The notes beneath the pieces were generated by a model. That model worked only from the letters and a program-made list of their open reading frames with translations. It was not told where the DNA came from and ran no database searches. From the NCBI GenBank assembly GCA_037349495.1, contig CP140203.1:310001-374000 (forward strand): 64,000 bases of DNA. The letters run 5' to 3'. The DNA is from Lotmaria passim. Taxonomy: Eukaryota; Euglenozoa; Kinetoplastea; Trypanosomatida; Trypanosomatidae. A program made the position numbers and the translations under genes. Below are positions 9,590 to 18,516 of this stretch, one piece after another; the first letter of the stretch is position 1, and each line of letters starts with the position of its first letter.

Positions 9590-11611
9590 ATGTCCGCACT
9601 CTCCTTTTCGCCGGAGAGTCAGTCTGTTGTGTCAGTCGGGTCCGCGGGCGCAATGCCGACGCCACTCCCGCAGCAACTGCACCAGCCGCGGAGTGAGCTG
9701 TGGGCCGACAAGTACAAGCCACGCACCATCGCTGAAATGTGCTATCCTGTATGCGCCAACAAGCTCAAGGCCTGGCTCGAGAGCTTCACGCCCGTCGGCA
9801 GCCCAGGCGACGACCCGAAGAAGCCACACGGCGTGCTGCTGTCCGGCTCCCCTGGCGTGGGCAAGACGACCACTGTCTACGTCGTTGCACGGGAGCTGGG
9901 CCGGACGGTTGTGGAGTACAACGCGAGCGACTTTCGCAGCCGCAAATCGCTGCGCGAGAACGTGTCAGACCTCATCAATAACCGCGCCTTCGCCACCGAG
10001 GCCACCTCGTACACGAACGTGGTGCTGTTGATGGACGAGGTGGACGGCTGCGACGTGGGTGGCGTGGGCGAGGTGATCGAGATGCTCAAGACAACGCGCA
10101 TTCCGATCTTGTGCACCTGCAACGACCGCTGGCACCCAAAGCTGCGCTCCCTGCTCAACTACGTCGAGGACCTGCGCTTCAGCCATCCGCCCTGCAACAT
10201 CGTGGCGAACTACCTGTGCGACCGCGTCCTCGCCCGGGAAGGAGTTACGCTGTCGAAGCCGCTCCTGCAGGACATCATTAAGCGGTCGGGGAGCGATATT
10301 CGAAACATGCTGAACAACTTGCAGCTTTGGTGTCTGAACCGGACGTCGCTGGAGCAGCGGCAGCTCGCGGAATGCGCCGCGCAGGCGACAAAGGACGGCG
10401 ACGCCGGTCTCTTCGACTCAGCCGAGTATTTTCTGCTGCAGGGCACGTCGCGCGGCGAGCATCATTCCATCGCAGAGATGCAGGCCTGCTACTACAACTC
10501 GGACCTGATCGACATGTTTGTGCAGGAGAACTACCTGCACTTCAATCCGGAGCCGGTGGACGGCCGAGACTGGATGGGGGCCGTGTCGCAAGCCTCCAGC
10601 GCAATCTCGCGCGCCGACGCAGCGCAGCGGGTGATGTACTACGACCAGAACTGGTCCGTCTCTCGCTTTCACGTGCTGTCCTCCAGCATCGCGCCGTGCG
10701 TCTACACACGCGGCAAGTACGAAACCTTCATGACCGGACAACAGAAGTTCTTTGACCTGCAGCGGCCCGTCAAGTTCCCGCAGTGGCTCGGCCACAACTC
10801 CACCGCCACGAAGAACCGCCGACTCGTGCGGTGTGTCACGATGCAGGCCTCGCACCCGGTCCACGGCATCTCCGGCAACCAGGAAGACGTCGTGGCGGAC
10901 TACATGCCGCACGGCTGGGAGCGGCCGCTGACGATTCCCCTTGTGATAAAAGAGAAGGAGGGTATTGCGGAGGTGATGGCGTTCATGGATCAGTACGGAC
11001 TGATGCGCGATGACTGGGATCTTGTGCAGACGTTGCCGCACTTCAAGCACATGACGACGCCGAGCTCCGCGCCACCGGTGAACATCGTCACGGCGGTCAA
11101 GACGGCCTTCACGCGGGAGTTCAACAAGACCCACCGCTTTGACAGCTTGGCGAAGAGTACGCTGAAGCACACCGACAAGGGGACACCGACAGGGGATTCC
11201 GACAACGACGACGAGGAAGAGAGTCAGAACGAGGCCGGCAGCGGGAAAGGGAAGGGGAGGGGTGGAAAGGTAATCGCAGACGGCGTCACGGCAGTCAACG
11301 TTACAAGCGGCGATACAGCGGCAGCAGCAAAGCCGAAGGCGAAGGCGGCAGCAGCGCGGAAGACCCGCGCGAAGAAGAGCGCAGCTTCAGGTGCCAGCAG
11401 CGGGACCGATGGAGCCACTGCAGAGTCAAGGCCGTCGAGAAAAAAAGCCGCGACGACGTCAGCGCGCAAGCCGGCAAAGGCGGCGGCACATACAGCAAAG
11501 AAGAAGCGCGGACGCGCTGCCTCCTCATCCTCCACTTCGGAGAGTGAAATCGAAATCTCGTCAGGATCCAGCAGCAGCAGCAGCAGCAGCGAGTCGGCTG
11601 ACAGCGATTGA
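9590..11611 (+). CDS. RFC1: Replication factor C large subunit (RFC1)
   Basis: RFC1 is the large ATPase subunit of the clamp loader that opens PCNA and places it on primer-template junctions in the nucleus. The AAA+ module is clear: the LWADKYKP box (residues 37-44), Walker A GSPGVGKT (86-93), the NASD motif (111-114), Walker B LLMDEVDG (146-153) and sensor 1 CNDR (177-180). The RFC1-specific C-terminal region follows, including a FVQENY motif near residue 310 that is typical of the large subunit and absent from RFC2-5. The protein has 673 residues; animal and yeast RFC1 are much longer because of an N-terminal region with a BRCT domain. Here only 36 residues precede the AAA+ core, so no BRCT is encoded. 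The last about 140 residues are Lys/Ala-rich, then Ser/Glu-rich, probably a disordered nuclear tail. The identification is firm. Confidence 0.95.
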   Translation: MSALSFSPESQSVVSVGSAGAMPTPLPQQLHQPRSELWADKYKPRTIAEMCYPVCANKLKAWLESFTPVGSPGDDPKKPHGVLLSGSPGVGKTTTVYVVARELGRTVVEYNASDFRSRKSLRENVSDLINNRAFATEATSYTNVVLLMDEVDGCDVGGVGEVIEMLKTTRIPILCTCNDRWHPKLRSLLNYVEDLRFSHPPCNIVANYLCDRVLAREGVTLSKPLLQDIIKRSGSDIRNMLNNLQLWCLNRTSLEQRQLAECAAQATKDGDAGLFDSAEYFLLQGTSRGEHHSIAEMQACYYNSDLIDMFVQENYLHFNPEPVDGRDWMGAVSQASSAISRADAAQRVMYYDQNWSVSRFHVLSSSIAPCVYTRGKYETFMTGQQKFFDLQRPVKFPQWLGHNSTATKNRRLVRCVTMQASHPVHGISGNQEDVVADYMPHGWERPLTIPLVIKEKEGIAEVMAFMDQYGLMRDDWDLVQTLPHFKHMTTPSSAPPVNIVTAVKTAFTREFNKTHRFDSLAKSTLKHTDKGTPTGDSDNDDEEESQNEAGSGKGKGRGGKVIADGVTAVNVTSGDTAAAAKPKAKAAAARKTRAKKSAASGASSGTDGATAESRPSRKKAATTSARKPAKAAAHTAKKKRGRAASSSSTSESEIEISSGSSSSSSSSESADSD

Positions 11612-12118
11612 GCTCCGTGTCCCGTGCCTCCCTGTATGTGTGTGAGAAAAAGCGTCCGCTGGCTCAAGCATGGTTGCTGTGTGTTGCTTGTTGTCTACGG
11701 GCTTGGTGCTTGATGCCTTAGTGAGAGAAGTAAAGAGTTCCCCGCAATGGGCCGCTTTTGAAGCGTGTTTGAAAGCAACTGAGCGAAGATGTTCGGCTGT
11801 TGTTGTTGTTCTTGTTGTCTCTTACGGGTCTTGTCCGCTCTGTTTTACCTCTCTCTCTCTCTCTTTAATCGGAGTGTGTTTGTGTGTTTTCTTTTCGAGA
11901 ATAGAGAGTTTAGAGTGTAGCTTGATTGGCACTAATCGCGTTTTAGGCGGTCTCTCACCGTTCCGTAACAACAGGCAGCGCATGATGCAAGAGACTCTGT
12001 CCACTTTTTTTCTTCTTGCTGTCCTCCGGATCGGGGGAGATATCGCATCGATGTGTGCTATTTACTGTCTTATCTTCTTCTTCTTCTTCCTTTCTCTGTT
12101 TCTGTTTATTACTGCAGA
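11612..12118 (+). other. Intergenic region, 0.5 kb
   Basis: A comparatively balanced spacer with a CT repeat near 11850-11866 and a strong pyrimidine tract at 12073-12110. An out-of-frame ATG at 12051 opens a frame that overlaps the next start codon, which argues that the mature mRNA starts after it. Confidence 0.65.
12073..12117 (+). promoter_or_regulatory. Probable trans-splice acceptor abutting the start codon at 12119
   Basis: A C/T-rich tract (CTT repeats, then T-rich) ends in TGCAG with the AG at 12116-12117, one base before the ATG at 12119. No other AG lies between the tract and the ATG. If it is used, the mRNA leader would be the spliced leader plus a single base. Confidence 0.5.
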
Positions 12119-14020
12119 ATGTACAACAGCAATAACAATAACGGCGGCGTCAACGCTGACAACGATGTCAGCGATGGTGCACTGCAGCGCAGCCGATCCT
12201 CCTCGTTGGCTCACCGGTCGTCACCACCACCTCTTCTTGCCTCACCCATAGCTAAAACACGCACTCTGGAGAAAGTGAATCGCAGTCGCGGCGATGGAAA
12301 GAACAATGGTGGTAGTCGCAATCGCGGTCGCGGCAGCGGCAGCAGCAGCAGCGGCGGCGCGGTCGTGTTGCGGCGAGTGCGGGAGCACCACTTTCCCGTG
12401 TACTCCCATCCGATGTTCCGCGCTGCGGCTCTCAACGAAGCTGCCGTGCGCAGCGCCCTTGACGCACAAGTCGCACAAGTCGATGTGACTGCGCTGGACG
12501 ACGCGGTCGAGGACATGGTGGAGAAGCTGCTTCGTCAGCAGACGCTTGCGGCGACGACAACGACGGCAGCCCCGACGGGGAAATGCCCAGAGGCGAGCCC
12601 AGTAGTCTCGGAGGCACAGCTGCTGGCGCTGCTGGACCGCGTTTCTCACATTCCAGTCTCGAGTGTGACTGCCGTCCCCCAGGAGCAACAACAACGAGAG
12701 GAGTCCACACCGGAGTCACCTAACAGTAGTAGAGCCGCTCTCACGTTGCCAGACAGCACCTTCATTTCTACCACCGGTTTGCCACAGCGTCCGCTGCCCC
12801 AGGCCACACGGTGGCACCAACCTCCCGCCACACAGGCTTTGATGAGTTCTGCTGTCAGCACCGAACAACAGCACGGCAGCAGCGCCGACGAGGGGGATGA
12901 CGCTCGTAAATGGGACGATGTACGCGTGGTCTCCGTGAATGCACTTCAGAAAGCTGCTCTCGCATGCACACAACGGGCCAGTCAAGCCGGCGCGTCGCCA
13001 CCCGCGTCGTCTGCGCTGCAAGGGCCCCAAGTCACGCCCTACTCCTCCTGCATCCCCCACGATCATGCTCTGGTAGACGAGGGCGGTGCAGCGCCAGCGC
13101 CAGGTCCTTTCCCCTCCTCTGCCATTTCGCCAGTGGGCCCACCCTTGTCATTGTCGTCCGCGCGCTTCCCCGGCAGGGCCTCGCAACCACCGGTCTCAAC
13201 AAATCGTAGCGTCGACGGCGCCACGGGCGTTTCTCCTCATCCGTCATCGAAGCCTCTGTCTGATCGAGGCAGCGCAGCAGTCCACACGCAGCCAAAGCCG
13301 GGCAAAAAAGGCAAAGGAATGGCGTTGTACTCCTTCCTCCCTACGTCTGCGGTGGAGAACGGGGGTAGCGCTGACGGTGGTGGCAGCGGCGGTTGCGTGG
13401 ACACCTCCCAGATTGCCGTTGGCACCGCAGCGCACGGCATCACGTTCGCTGAGATGGATCGTCGACCTGGTGTGGGCACCGGTCCGGTGGCGCAGCAGTC
13501 CCTTGATGCGCGTGCGCTGCACAACATGCCTGACGCTGTGTTCGCTGCGATGGACGTGTTGATGGACGGGAACAGCTGCTGTGTGCGACGGCGACAACGT
13601 GGGCCAGGGCTCGCAGCAGGTCGTCATCCTAACGCACTGAAAACGAGTACTTCGTTTAAAACCGATGGTGCGTCTTTGTGGGCATCGTCCTCGCCGTACT
13701 CGATGCGCAGTACGCTACCGCTGTCCGCATTACCACCACCGCCGCGTACAGCAGCCGAAGCGAAGGCACGGCGTATCTTAGACGCGCAGCGACGTCGACG
13801 ACGTTTCGGTCCATTAACACCCCCACCTGCTGGCGGCACTCCTCGTGGCACGGCCTCTCTGAACTTCACCACCACTGGTGCAGCCAAGACGCAGATTGAG
13901 AAGGAAAGAAACTGCGGTGCGTCACTGCCTCCGTTGCCCACCACACGAGGGATGGCGAGCGCTTCACTTTGCGCGCAAGCTTTGAGGTCTGCACGTCAGA
14001 GCACTGGACTGTACAAGTGA
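12119..14020 (+). CDS. Hypothetical protein, 633 residues
   Basis: The open frame extends upstream to a GTG at 12053, but those codons are pyrimidine-tract sequence; the ATG at 12119 is the first in frame and lies directly after a strong splice signal. I do not recognise a family. After an Asn/Ser/Arg-rich N terminus there is an ordered-looking stretch at about residues 85-160 with a helical, Ala/Val-rich segment. Long Ser/Pro/Thr-rich disordered sequence follows, then short conserved-looking islands around residues 400-415 (Lys-rich then hydrophobic) and 440-480. The C terminus is basic (an Arg cluster near residue 560). No membrane segment or catalytic motif is visible. High GC at third positions supports translation; the function is unknown. 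Confidence 0.8.
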   Translation: MYNSNNNNGGVNADNDVSDGALQRSRSSSLAHRSSPPPLLASPIAKTRTLEKVNRSRGDGKNNGGSRNRGRGSGSSSSGGAVVLRRVREHHFPVYSHPMFRAAALNEAAVRSALDAQVAQVDVTALDDAVEDMVEKLLRQQTLAATTTTAAPTGKCPEASPVVSEAQLLALLDRVSHIPVSSVTAVPQEQQQREESTPESPNSSRAALTLPDSTFISTTGLPQRPLPQATRWHQPPATQALMSSAVSTEQQHGSSADEGDDARKWDDVRVVSVNALQKAALACTQRASQAGASPPASSALQGPQVTPYSSCIPHDHALVDEGGAAPAPGPFPSSAISPVGPPLSLSSARFPGRASQPPVSTNRSVDGATGVSPHPSSKPLSDRGSAAVHTQPKPGKKGKGMALYSFLPTSAVENGGSADGGGSGGCVDTSQIAVGTAAHGITFAEMDRRPGVGTGPVAQQSLDARALHNMPDAVFAAMDVLMDGNSCCVRRRQRGPGLAAGRHPNALKTSTSFKTDGASLWASSSPYSMRSTLPLSALPPPPRTAAEAKARRILDAQRRRRRFGPLTPPPAGGTPRGTASLNFTTTGAAKTQIEKERNCGASLPPLPTTRGMASASLCAQALRSARQSTGLYK

Positions 14021-14845
14021 TGTCATGTGCTGTGTGGAGAAAGAGATAATCGAGCAGTTGTGTGTGTGGGTGAGTGTGGGTCTATATATGTATGTACTTC
14101 TAGACCAACAAGTGCATGTTTGTCTGCTCCTTTTTTTTTTTTTTTGAGAATTTCCTTTTTTGCTTCAGCTTCTTAGTTCCTTTTTGTTTGTTTGTTTGTT
14201 TGTTTTGCTATGTTCTATTTCCCTTCTTCTTTCTATTATCGAACGAAATTGGCGTCTTTGAAAGTGAGTCTATTTTTTTTTTTGTCTTTCTCTTTTTTCT
14301 TTGCGTTCAACGCGCATGTACACTAGTTGGAATGCCCACTGCATCTGAGCCCACTTATGGTTGAGTGTCGCTTTGCTTCTCATTCTTTCTTTTTTTTTTT
14401 TTTTGCTGATACCCTTAGGTTAGGATACAAACACTGTCATCATCGCTGTCCCAGCCTAAACTGGGCATGTTGGGCATTGTCTATGAGGAGGAACCTCTCC
14501 CATGAAGTAAACAGAATTGTGTGTATGTGTGTGTGTGTGTATATATATCCTAACGTGAGCTTCACCAAATCGCGATGAACCTCGTCGAAACACGTCGCCA
14601 GAGACTCATTCCGTCAAGACAGCACATACATTCTTTTCTCTTTTTTTTTTTTTTACGTGCTTTACATTCGCATCTCCTAAGCTCCCCTCATCTTGCTGGT
14701 TTGTTTTGCTGATCTCTTCCTCTTCTTCTCCTTTTTTTTTTTTTGGAACATTAAAAAAAAAAAAAAAGACACGAGCACAAGTCAAGACAATATCCACTCC
14801 ATTTCTACTTTATATTCACATTCTCTTTTTTTTTTTCTCTTCTTA
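14021..14845 (+). other. Intergenic region, 0.83 kb
   Basis: Contains a (TTTG)n run at about 14182-14203, several T-tracts, a short TG/TA microsatellite near 14522-14548, and a T13 tract facing an A15 tract with an 8-base spacer (14732-14767) that could fold into an A-T hairpin. No gene is seen. Confidence 0.7.
14712..14768 (+). promoter_or_regulatory. Probable splice signal of MND1, with a T/A-tract hairpin
   Basis: A CT-rich tract is followed by an A-tract and the first AG at 14767-14768. A second pyrimidine tract (about 14820-14843) runs right up to the ATG at 14846 without any AG, so it cannot supply an acceptor for this start. The 5' UTR would therefore be about 77 nt and contain that second tract. 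Confidence 0.4.
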
Positions 14846-16084
14846 ATGCCCGCCTTACCGGCCAAGAAGAAGAAAGGCCTCTCCCTTGAGGAGAAGATTC
14901 TGCTGGTAGAGAAGTGGATTACGGCACACCCGCAGCCCTATACAATGAAAGAGCTGCAGCAACTCATCCCAAAGCAAACCCATGTCATTTACCAGAGCAT
15001 CGAGGAGTGTGTGCAGCTGCTCGTCGCCGAGAACCGCGTGCAGCAGGACCGCGTAGGCGTCAGCACGCTCTTCTGGAAATTCCCCCTCACAGAAACACAG
15101 AAACTGAACCCTAACGCACGAAATCCTCAATGTGGAGGTGGTGGCATCGGGAGCAACAACGGCGAGGGACGCCTGACCTATGAAGAGCTGCTGCGTCGTC
15201 TGACGTGCAGCTGCAGCGGTGACGCGTCGCTCTCCCCGGCGGCCGTGGAGCGTCTGTGTGCCTCGGTCGCGCCGCGGAAGCTCCACGAGTGGCGCGCGAT
15301 GCTGCAGGCAGAGCACGCAAAGCTGGATCACTGTCTTGAAAATGAGCGCACGCGTGTCGGCTTCGCGGAAGAAGAGTCGGTACAAGACGAGGTGTCTCGC
15401 CTGCAGAAATTGGTGGCACGGCGAGCACAACTCGTCGCACAGCAGAAGGCCCTGTCGTCGTTTCAAAGTCTGCCAGAGTGGCTGCGTCGTCTGGATAGCG
15501 CCACGGTGGTGGCGGTGGAGGCGGCGAACCGGTGGACCGACAACTACTACCTGGCAGAGATGGAGGTGGTGGCGCGAAGCGGGCAGTCGCAGCGCGACGT
15601 GCGGGCGGCACTGCGAATTCCCCTCAACATCGACTTCATCTCGGACGGTGATAATGACGATGATAATAAGACAGAAGGAAAAGAAGGAAGGGAGAAAGAG
15701 ACGGCAACGGGCGAGGAGGAGGTGCTCACGGGGCGTGTCGGCACCTGCGCGTCATTCACCATGAAAGCGAAGGCGACAACCGATGCGGATGGTAAGCCGT
15801 CGAATAGTCTGTTGACGCCTGCACCGAATTCAGAGTCCGCGCAAGTTGCGCCCGCGGTCGCAGCGGATGAGGAGACATCTTTGTCAGTTCTGACTGCCCG
15901 ACCTTACGCTGACCAGACGGCGCACGCAACGACGCTTGACAGCGAGGCAGCTGATGCGTCAGCTTCGCTAAACGAAGAAGCCGCATCAACTGCCCTTGTT
16001 GATGTGCCGCCTGCAGACACCAGAAGAGGCAAGCCTAAAAAGCCTGCGCCGAAAAAGCGTAATGCACGTAAGCGAGCACGTTGA
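14846..16084 (+). CDS. MND1: Meiotic nuclear division protein 1 (MND1), long-tailed form
   Basis: MND1 pairs with HOP2; the heterodimer stimulates DMC1/RAD51 strand exchange between homologous chromosomes in meiosis. The ATG at 14846 begins the family's N terminus: a Lys cluster, then the winged-helix domain at about residues 10-80 with the GLSLEEK start and the LFWKFP end expected for MND1. A coiled-coil region spans about 145-215. The diagnostic AANRWTDN motif is at residues 226-233, followed by the short C-terminal leucine-zipper-like part ending near residue 265. Typical MND1 is about 200-220 residues. Here 412 residues are encoded because of a Gly-rich insert near 95-108 and about 145 extra C-terminal residues: acidic Asp/Glu/Lys-rich, then Ser/Ala-rich, ending in a strongly basic Lys/Arg/Pro segment resembling a nuclear localisation signal. 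Family assignment is firm; the tail's role is unknown. Confidence 0.93.
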   Translation: MPALPAKKKKGLSLEEKILLVEKWITAHPQPYTMKELQQLIPKQTHVIYQSIEECVQLLVAENRVQQDRVGVSTLFWKFPLTETQKLNPNARNPQCGGGGIGSNNGEGRLTYEELLRRLTCSCSGDASLSPAAVERLCASVAPRKLHEWRAMLQAEHAKLDHCLENERTRVGFAEEESVQDEVSRLQKLVARRAQLVAQQKALSSFQSLPEWLRRLDSATVVAVEAANRWTDNYYLAEMEVVARSGQSQRDVRAALRIPLNIDFISDGDNDDDNKTEGKEGREKETATGEEEVLTGRVGTCASFTMKAKATTDADGKPSNSLLTPAPNSESAQVAPAVAADEETSLSVLTARPYADQTAHATTLDSEAADASASLNEEAASTALVDVPPADTRRGKPKKPAPKKRNARKRAR

Positions 16085-17031
16085 AAGAAATTAGCAAACA
16101 GCTGGTGACACGTACCAAGGGAACACACCGCACTATAGAGCCATGTATGAAACGACTTCTCTTTTTCTTTCCCTCCTTTCTTTGATAGTTTTTTTTTTGT
16201 TGTTGTTTTTGCCGTTGTTACTGATGACGTCCTGCTACACTTATCAACTGCTACTACTTTTTTTTTCCATATGCAAGCCCATACGAACGATGTCAAAAGA
16301 AGAAGGAAAAGTACTGATGTAGTTTTACGTACTCACCAGCCGTACTTCTCTTTTTTTTCTTTATTATTGTTGTTGTGAGGGGTCGGGTGACCTCTTTTTT
16401 TTTTTTTTAAAGCTACAAAGGACGATAAAGAGGGTTTTCTTAGCAAACACTTAAAAAAAAAAAAAGCAGCTCCTTTCTCTCTCTTTTCTTTTTTTTTTTT
16501 TTTGAGTCACTCAACTTCGAACACGCACAGTTTTTTTTTTTTTGTGTGTGTATGTTTTTGTTTTCTACGTTTTCCCGTCTTTCTCTTTCTCTCCCTCTCT
16601 CTGATTGTTGTTAATTTCTTTTTTTGGCAGTCGAGGCAACTGCCAACAAGAACTTAATTTGCCACCACAGCTTTTTTGTTTGTTTGTTTGTTTCCATTTC
16701 TTTTTTTTTTTTCTATCCACTTACACATATATATAAGAAGAGCACTCACAACCTCTTTTCTCACGGACTCGTTCTCATATATATATATAAACACACACAG
16801 GACACACACACACACACGATCTCTGCACCTTGTGAAGCGACCTTTTACTCTCTTTTTTTTTTTTTTGACGTCCACAGGGAAGAAATAAAAACAAGATTGT
16901 TTCCGCGCGTCCCTGCGCTGAACATCTCCCACTTGCACGCAACCCCCTTCGCCCAGCGCACATGTGCACAGAGTGAGAGACACCAGTTGCCACCCCCGCA
17001 CCGTAAAGACAAGAATAAGAGCACGAGCAAG
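16085..17031 (+). other. Intergenic region, 0.95 kb
   Basis: Rich in T-tracts, with a (TTTG)n run near 16673-16692 and two short TA runs (about 16728-16735 and 16778-16790). The last 155 bases, after a CAG acceptor at 16876-16877, lack the low-complexity style and are probably the 5' UTR of the next gene. Confidence 0.7.
16847..16877 (+). promoter_or_regulatory. Probable trans-splice acceptor of the LRR gene
   Basis: A CT then T14 tract is followed by a short spacer and CCACAG/GG with the AG at 16876-16877. This is a textbook acceptor and gives a 155-nt 5' UTR with no ATG before 17032 in the same frame. Confidence 0.55.
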
Positions 17032-18516
17032 ATGCTCCACCTGATCTCGGAATACTGCAAGGCCGACTTCCCTGTGCCGCTGGCCTTGAGCGCTGCCTCC
17101 CCGGCGGCCCGCCGCGCCGTGGAAAGCTCCTCGCGCGGCTTCGTCGTGACGGGCCTCCGACTCCACCACGAGGAGTTCCGCAAGGACGAGGAGGTGTCGT
17201 CCTGCCACCGCCGCCCCACACGCACGGTCTGCATTCACACCGAAACGCTCCCGCCCACCCTTTTCCATGCCCTCTGGTGGATCGCAAAGGATGGCGAAGA
17301 CGTACCAGTAGTTTTCCGCGCGGCGCGCCTCACGGGCAGCCTGCATTACGGTGTTGCAAAGGAGGCCGCGGCGGCGGAGACACCCGAGACAGCCTCGATG
17401 AATGTTGTATGCTTGCAGAATCCCCACGCAGTCTCGCTGGTGCAGCGCACCGTCTCCCTCTTCCTCGGTGGAAGCCGTCTGCGGGCGGTCACGCTGAACC
17501 CCGCCGCCGTTGCGCGGCTGGAGCGTCTCGACGTGTCGAACTGCCGCTGCCTGAAGTCGCTGCAGTGGTGCAGTGAGACGGATGCCGTGCCGCTCCGTCG
17601 GCTCCGCATTCTGAAGGCTTCCTTCAGTGGCCTGACGACCTTCCCGGCCGCCCACTTCGTGGAATGGGCTCCGGCTATCACGACTGCCCTCCTCTCCGGC
17701 TGCCGCGCGTTGATCGCGGACCAGGTGAACAGCATGCTGGACGACTGTATGGAGCTGCGTGTGGTCCGACTGGACTCGACGAAGCTGTCCCGTGTCGACT
17801 CCCTCGCCCTCACCTGCCCTTGTCTGACGGAGCTGAACGTGTCGAACTGCGGCGACCTGCACGAAGTGACGGCCCTCTCCGCGCTGGAGACGCTGCGTGT
17901 CTTAGACCTGCACGGCAACGTTGGACTCACCTCTCTTGAGGGCGTCGGCGACTGCGGTCCGCTGCGTCGTCTGGACATCTCGCACTGCAAGCGTATTGCC
18001 ACTCTGGCGCCGTTGGAAGGGATGCTGACGCAGCTGCGGTACTTCAACGCTTCCTACTGCACCGGGCTGCGAGACACGCATCTGCGTGCACTTCAAGTGT
18101 GTACGCTGCTGGAGGAGGTGAAGGTGAACGAGTGCAGCGTACTACGGGACTTCACAGCCCTGTCGCAGCACGCCAACCTGCTCGTGCTGGAGGCGGCCGA
18201 CACGGCCCTCGCCTCGGTCAACTTTCTGCGCGGCTGCACCGCACTAGAGCGGCTCTCTGTGGCTGGGTGCGCGCAGCTGAAGGACCTCGCTGCCCTGCGT
18301 GGCCTGTGTTTTCTCTCCACCGTGGATGCGTGCTACACCGGTGTGACGCGGGTCGCCGAGTTGGTAGACACGTGCCCCGCACTGCGGGTGGTACTCGTAC
18401 GGAAGTGCAACTTGGATGCCGAGAGCACCGATCGTCTGGATGCGTGCGCGACGCGCATTGCCTCCACACATCGCATGGCGAACACCAGCAAGGCGACGGC
18501 TGCCGTGACCGCGTAG
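17032..18516 (+). CDS. Leucine-rich repeat protein (Cys-containing LRRs)
   Basis: The 494-residue product starts at the ATG at 17032, the first Met in a frame that is otherwise open back to a TTG at 16624. From about residue 155 to 480 there are roughly a dozen LRR units of about 23-25 residues, many ending in xLDVSNCxxL or xLNVSNCGDL. The Cys/Asn position suggests the cysteine-containing LRR subclass often found in F-box and other protein-interaction scaffolds. The N-terminal 150 residues have no recognisable domain and I see no F-box, signal peptide or membrane segment. Trypanosomatids have many such soluble LRR proteins, mostly of unknown role. The likely activity is protein binding; the partner is unknown. 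Confidence 0.85.
   Translation: MLHLISEYCKADFPVPLALSAASPAARRAVESSSRGFVVTGLRLHHEEFRKDEEVSSCHRRPTRTVCIHTETLPPTLFHALWWIAKDGEDVPVVFRAARLTGSLHYGVAKEAAAAETPETASMNVVCLQNPHAVSLVQRTVSLFLGGSRLRAVTLNPAAVARLERLDVSNCRCLKSLQWCSETDAVPLRRLRILKASFSGLTTFPAAHFVEWAPAITTALLSGCRALIADQVNSMLDDCMELRVVRLDSTKLSRVDSLALTCPCLTELNVSNCGDLHEVTALSALETLRVLDLHGNVGLTSLEGVGDCGPLRRLDISHCKRIATLAPLEGMLTQLRYFNASYCTGLRDTHLRALQVCTLLEEVKVNECSVLRDFTALSQHANLLVLEAADTALASVNFLRGCTALERLSVAGCAQLKDLAALRGLCFLSTVDACYTGVTRVAELVDTCPALRVVLVRKCNLDAESTDRLDACATRIASTHRMANTSKATAAVTA

Noticed and set aside
10418-11170. 250-codon minus-strand open frame
   Set aside because: Shadow of RFC1, with no recognisable domain.
11670-12251. 193-codon frame overlapping the start of the gene at 12119
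   Set aside because: It is composed of Val, Leu, Phe and Ser runs from the pyrimidine tract and overlaps a better gene.
16654-17862. 402-codon minus-strand open frame
   Set aside because: It overlaps the LRR gene and its 5' flank and contains low-complexity Lys/Arg runs from T-tracts.
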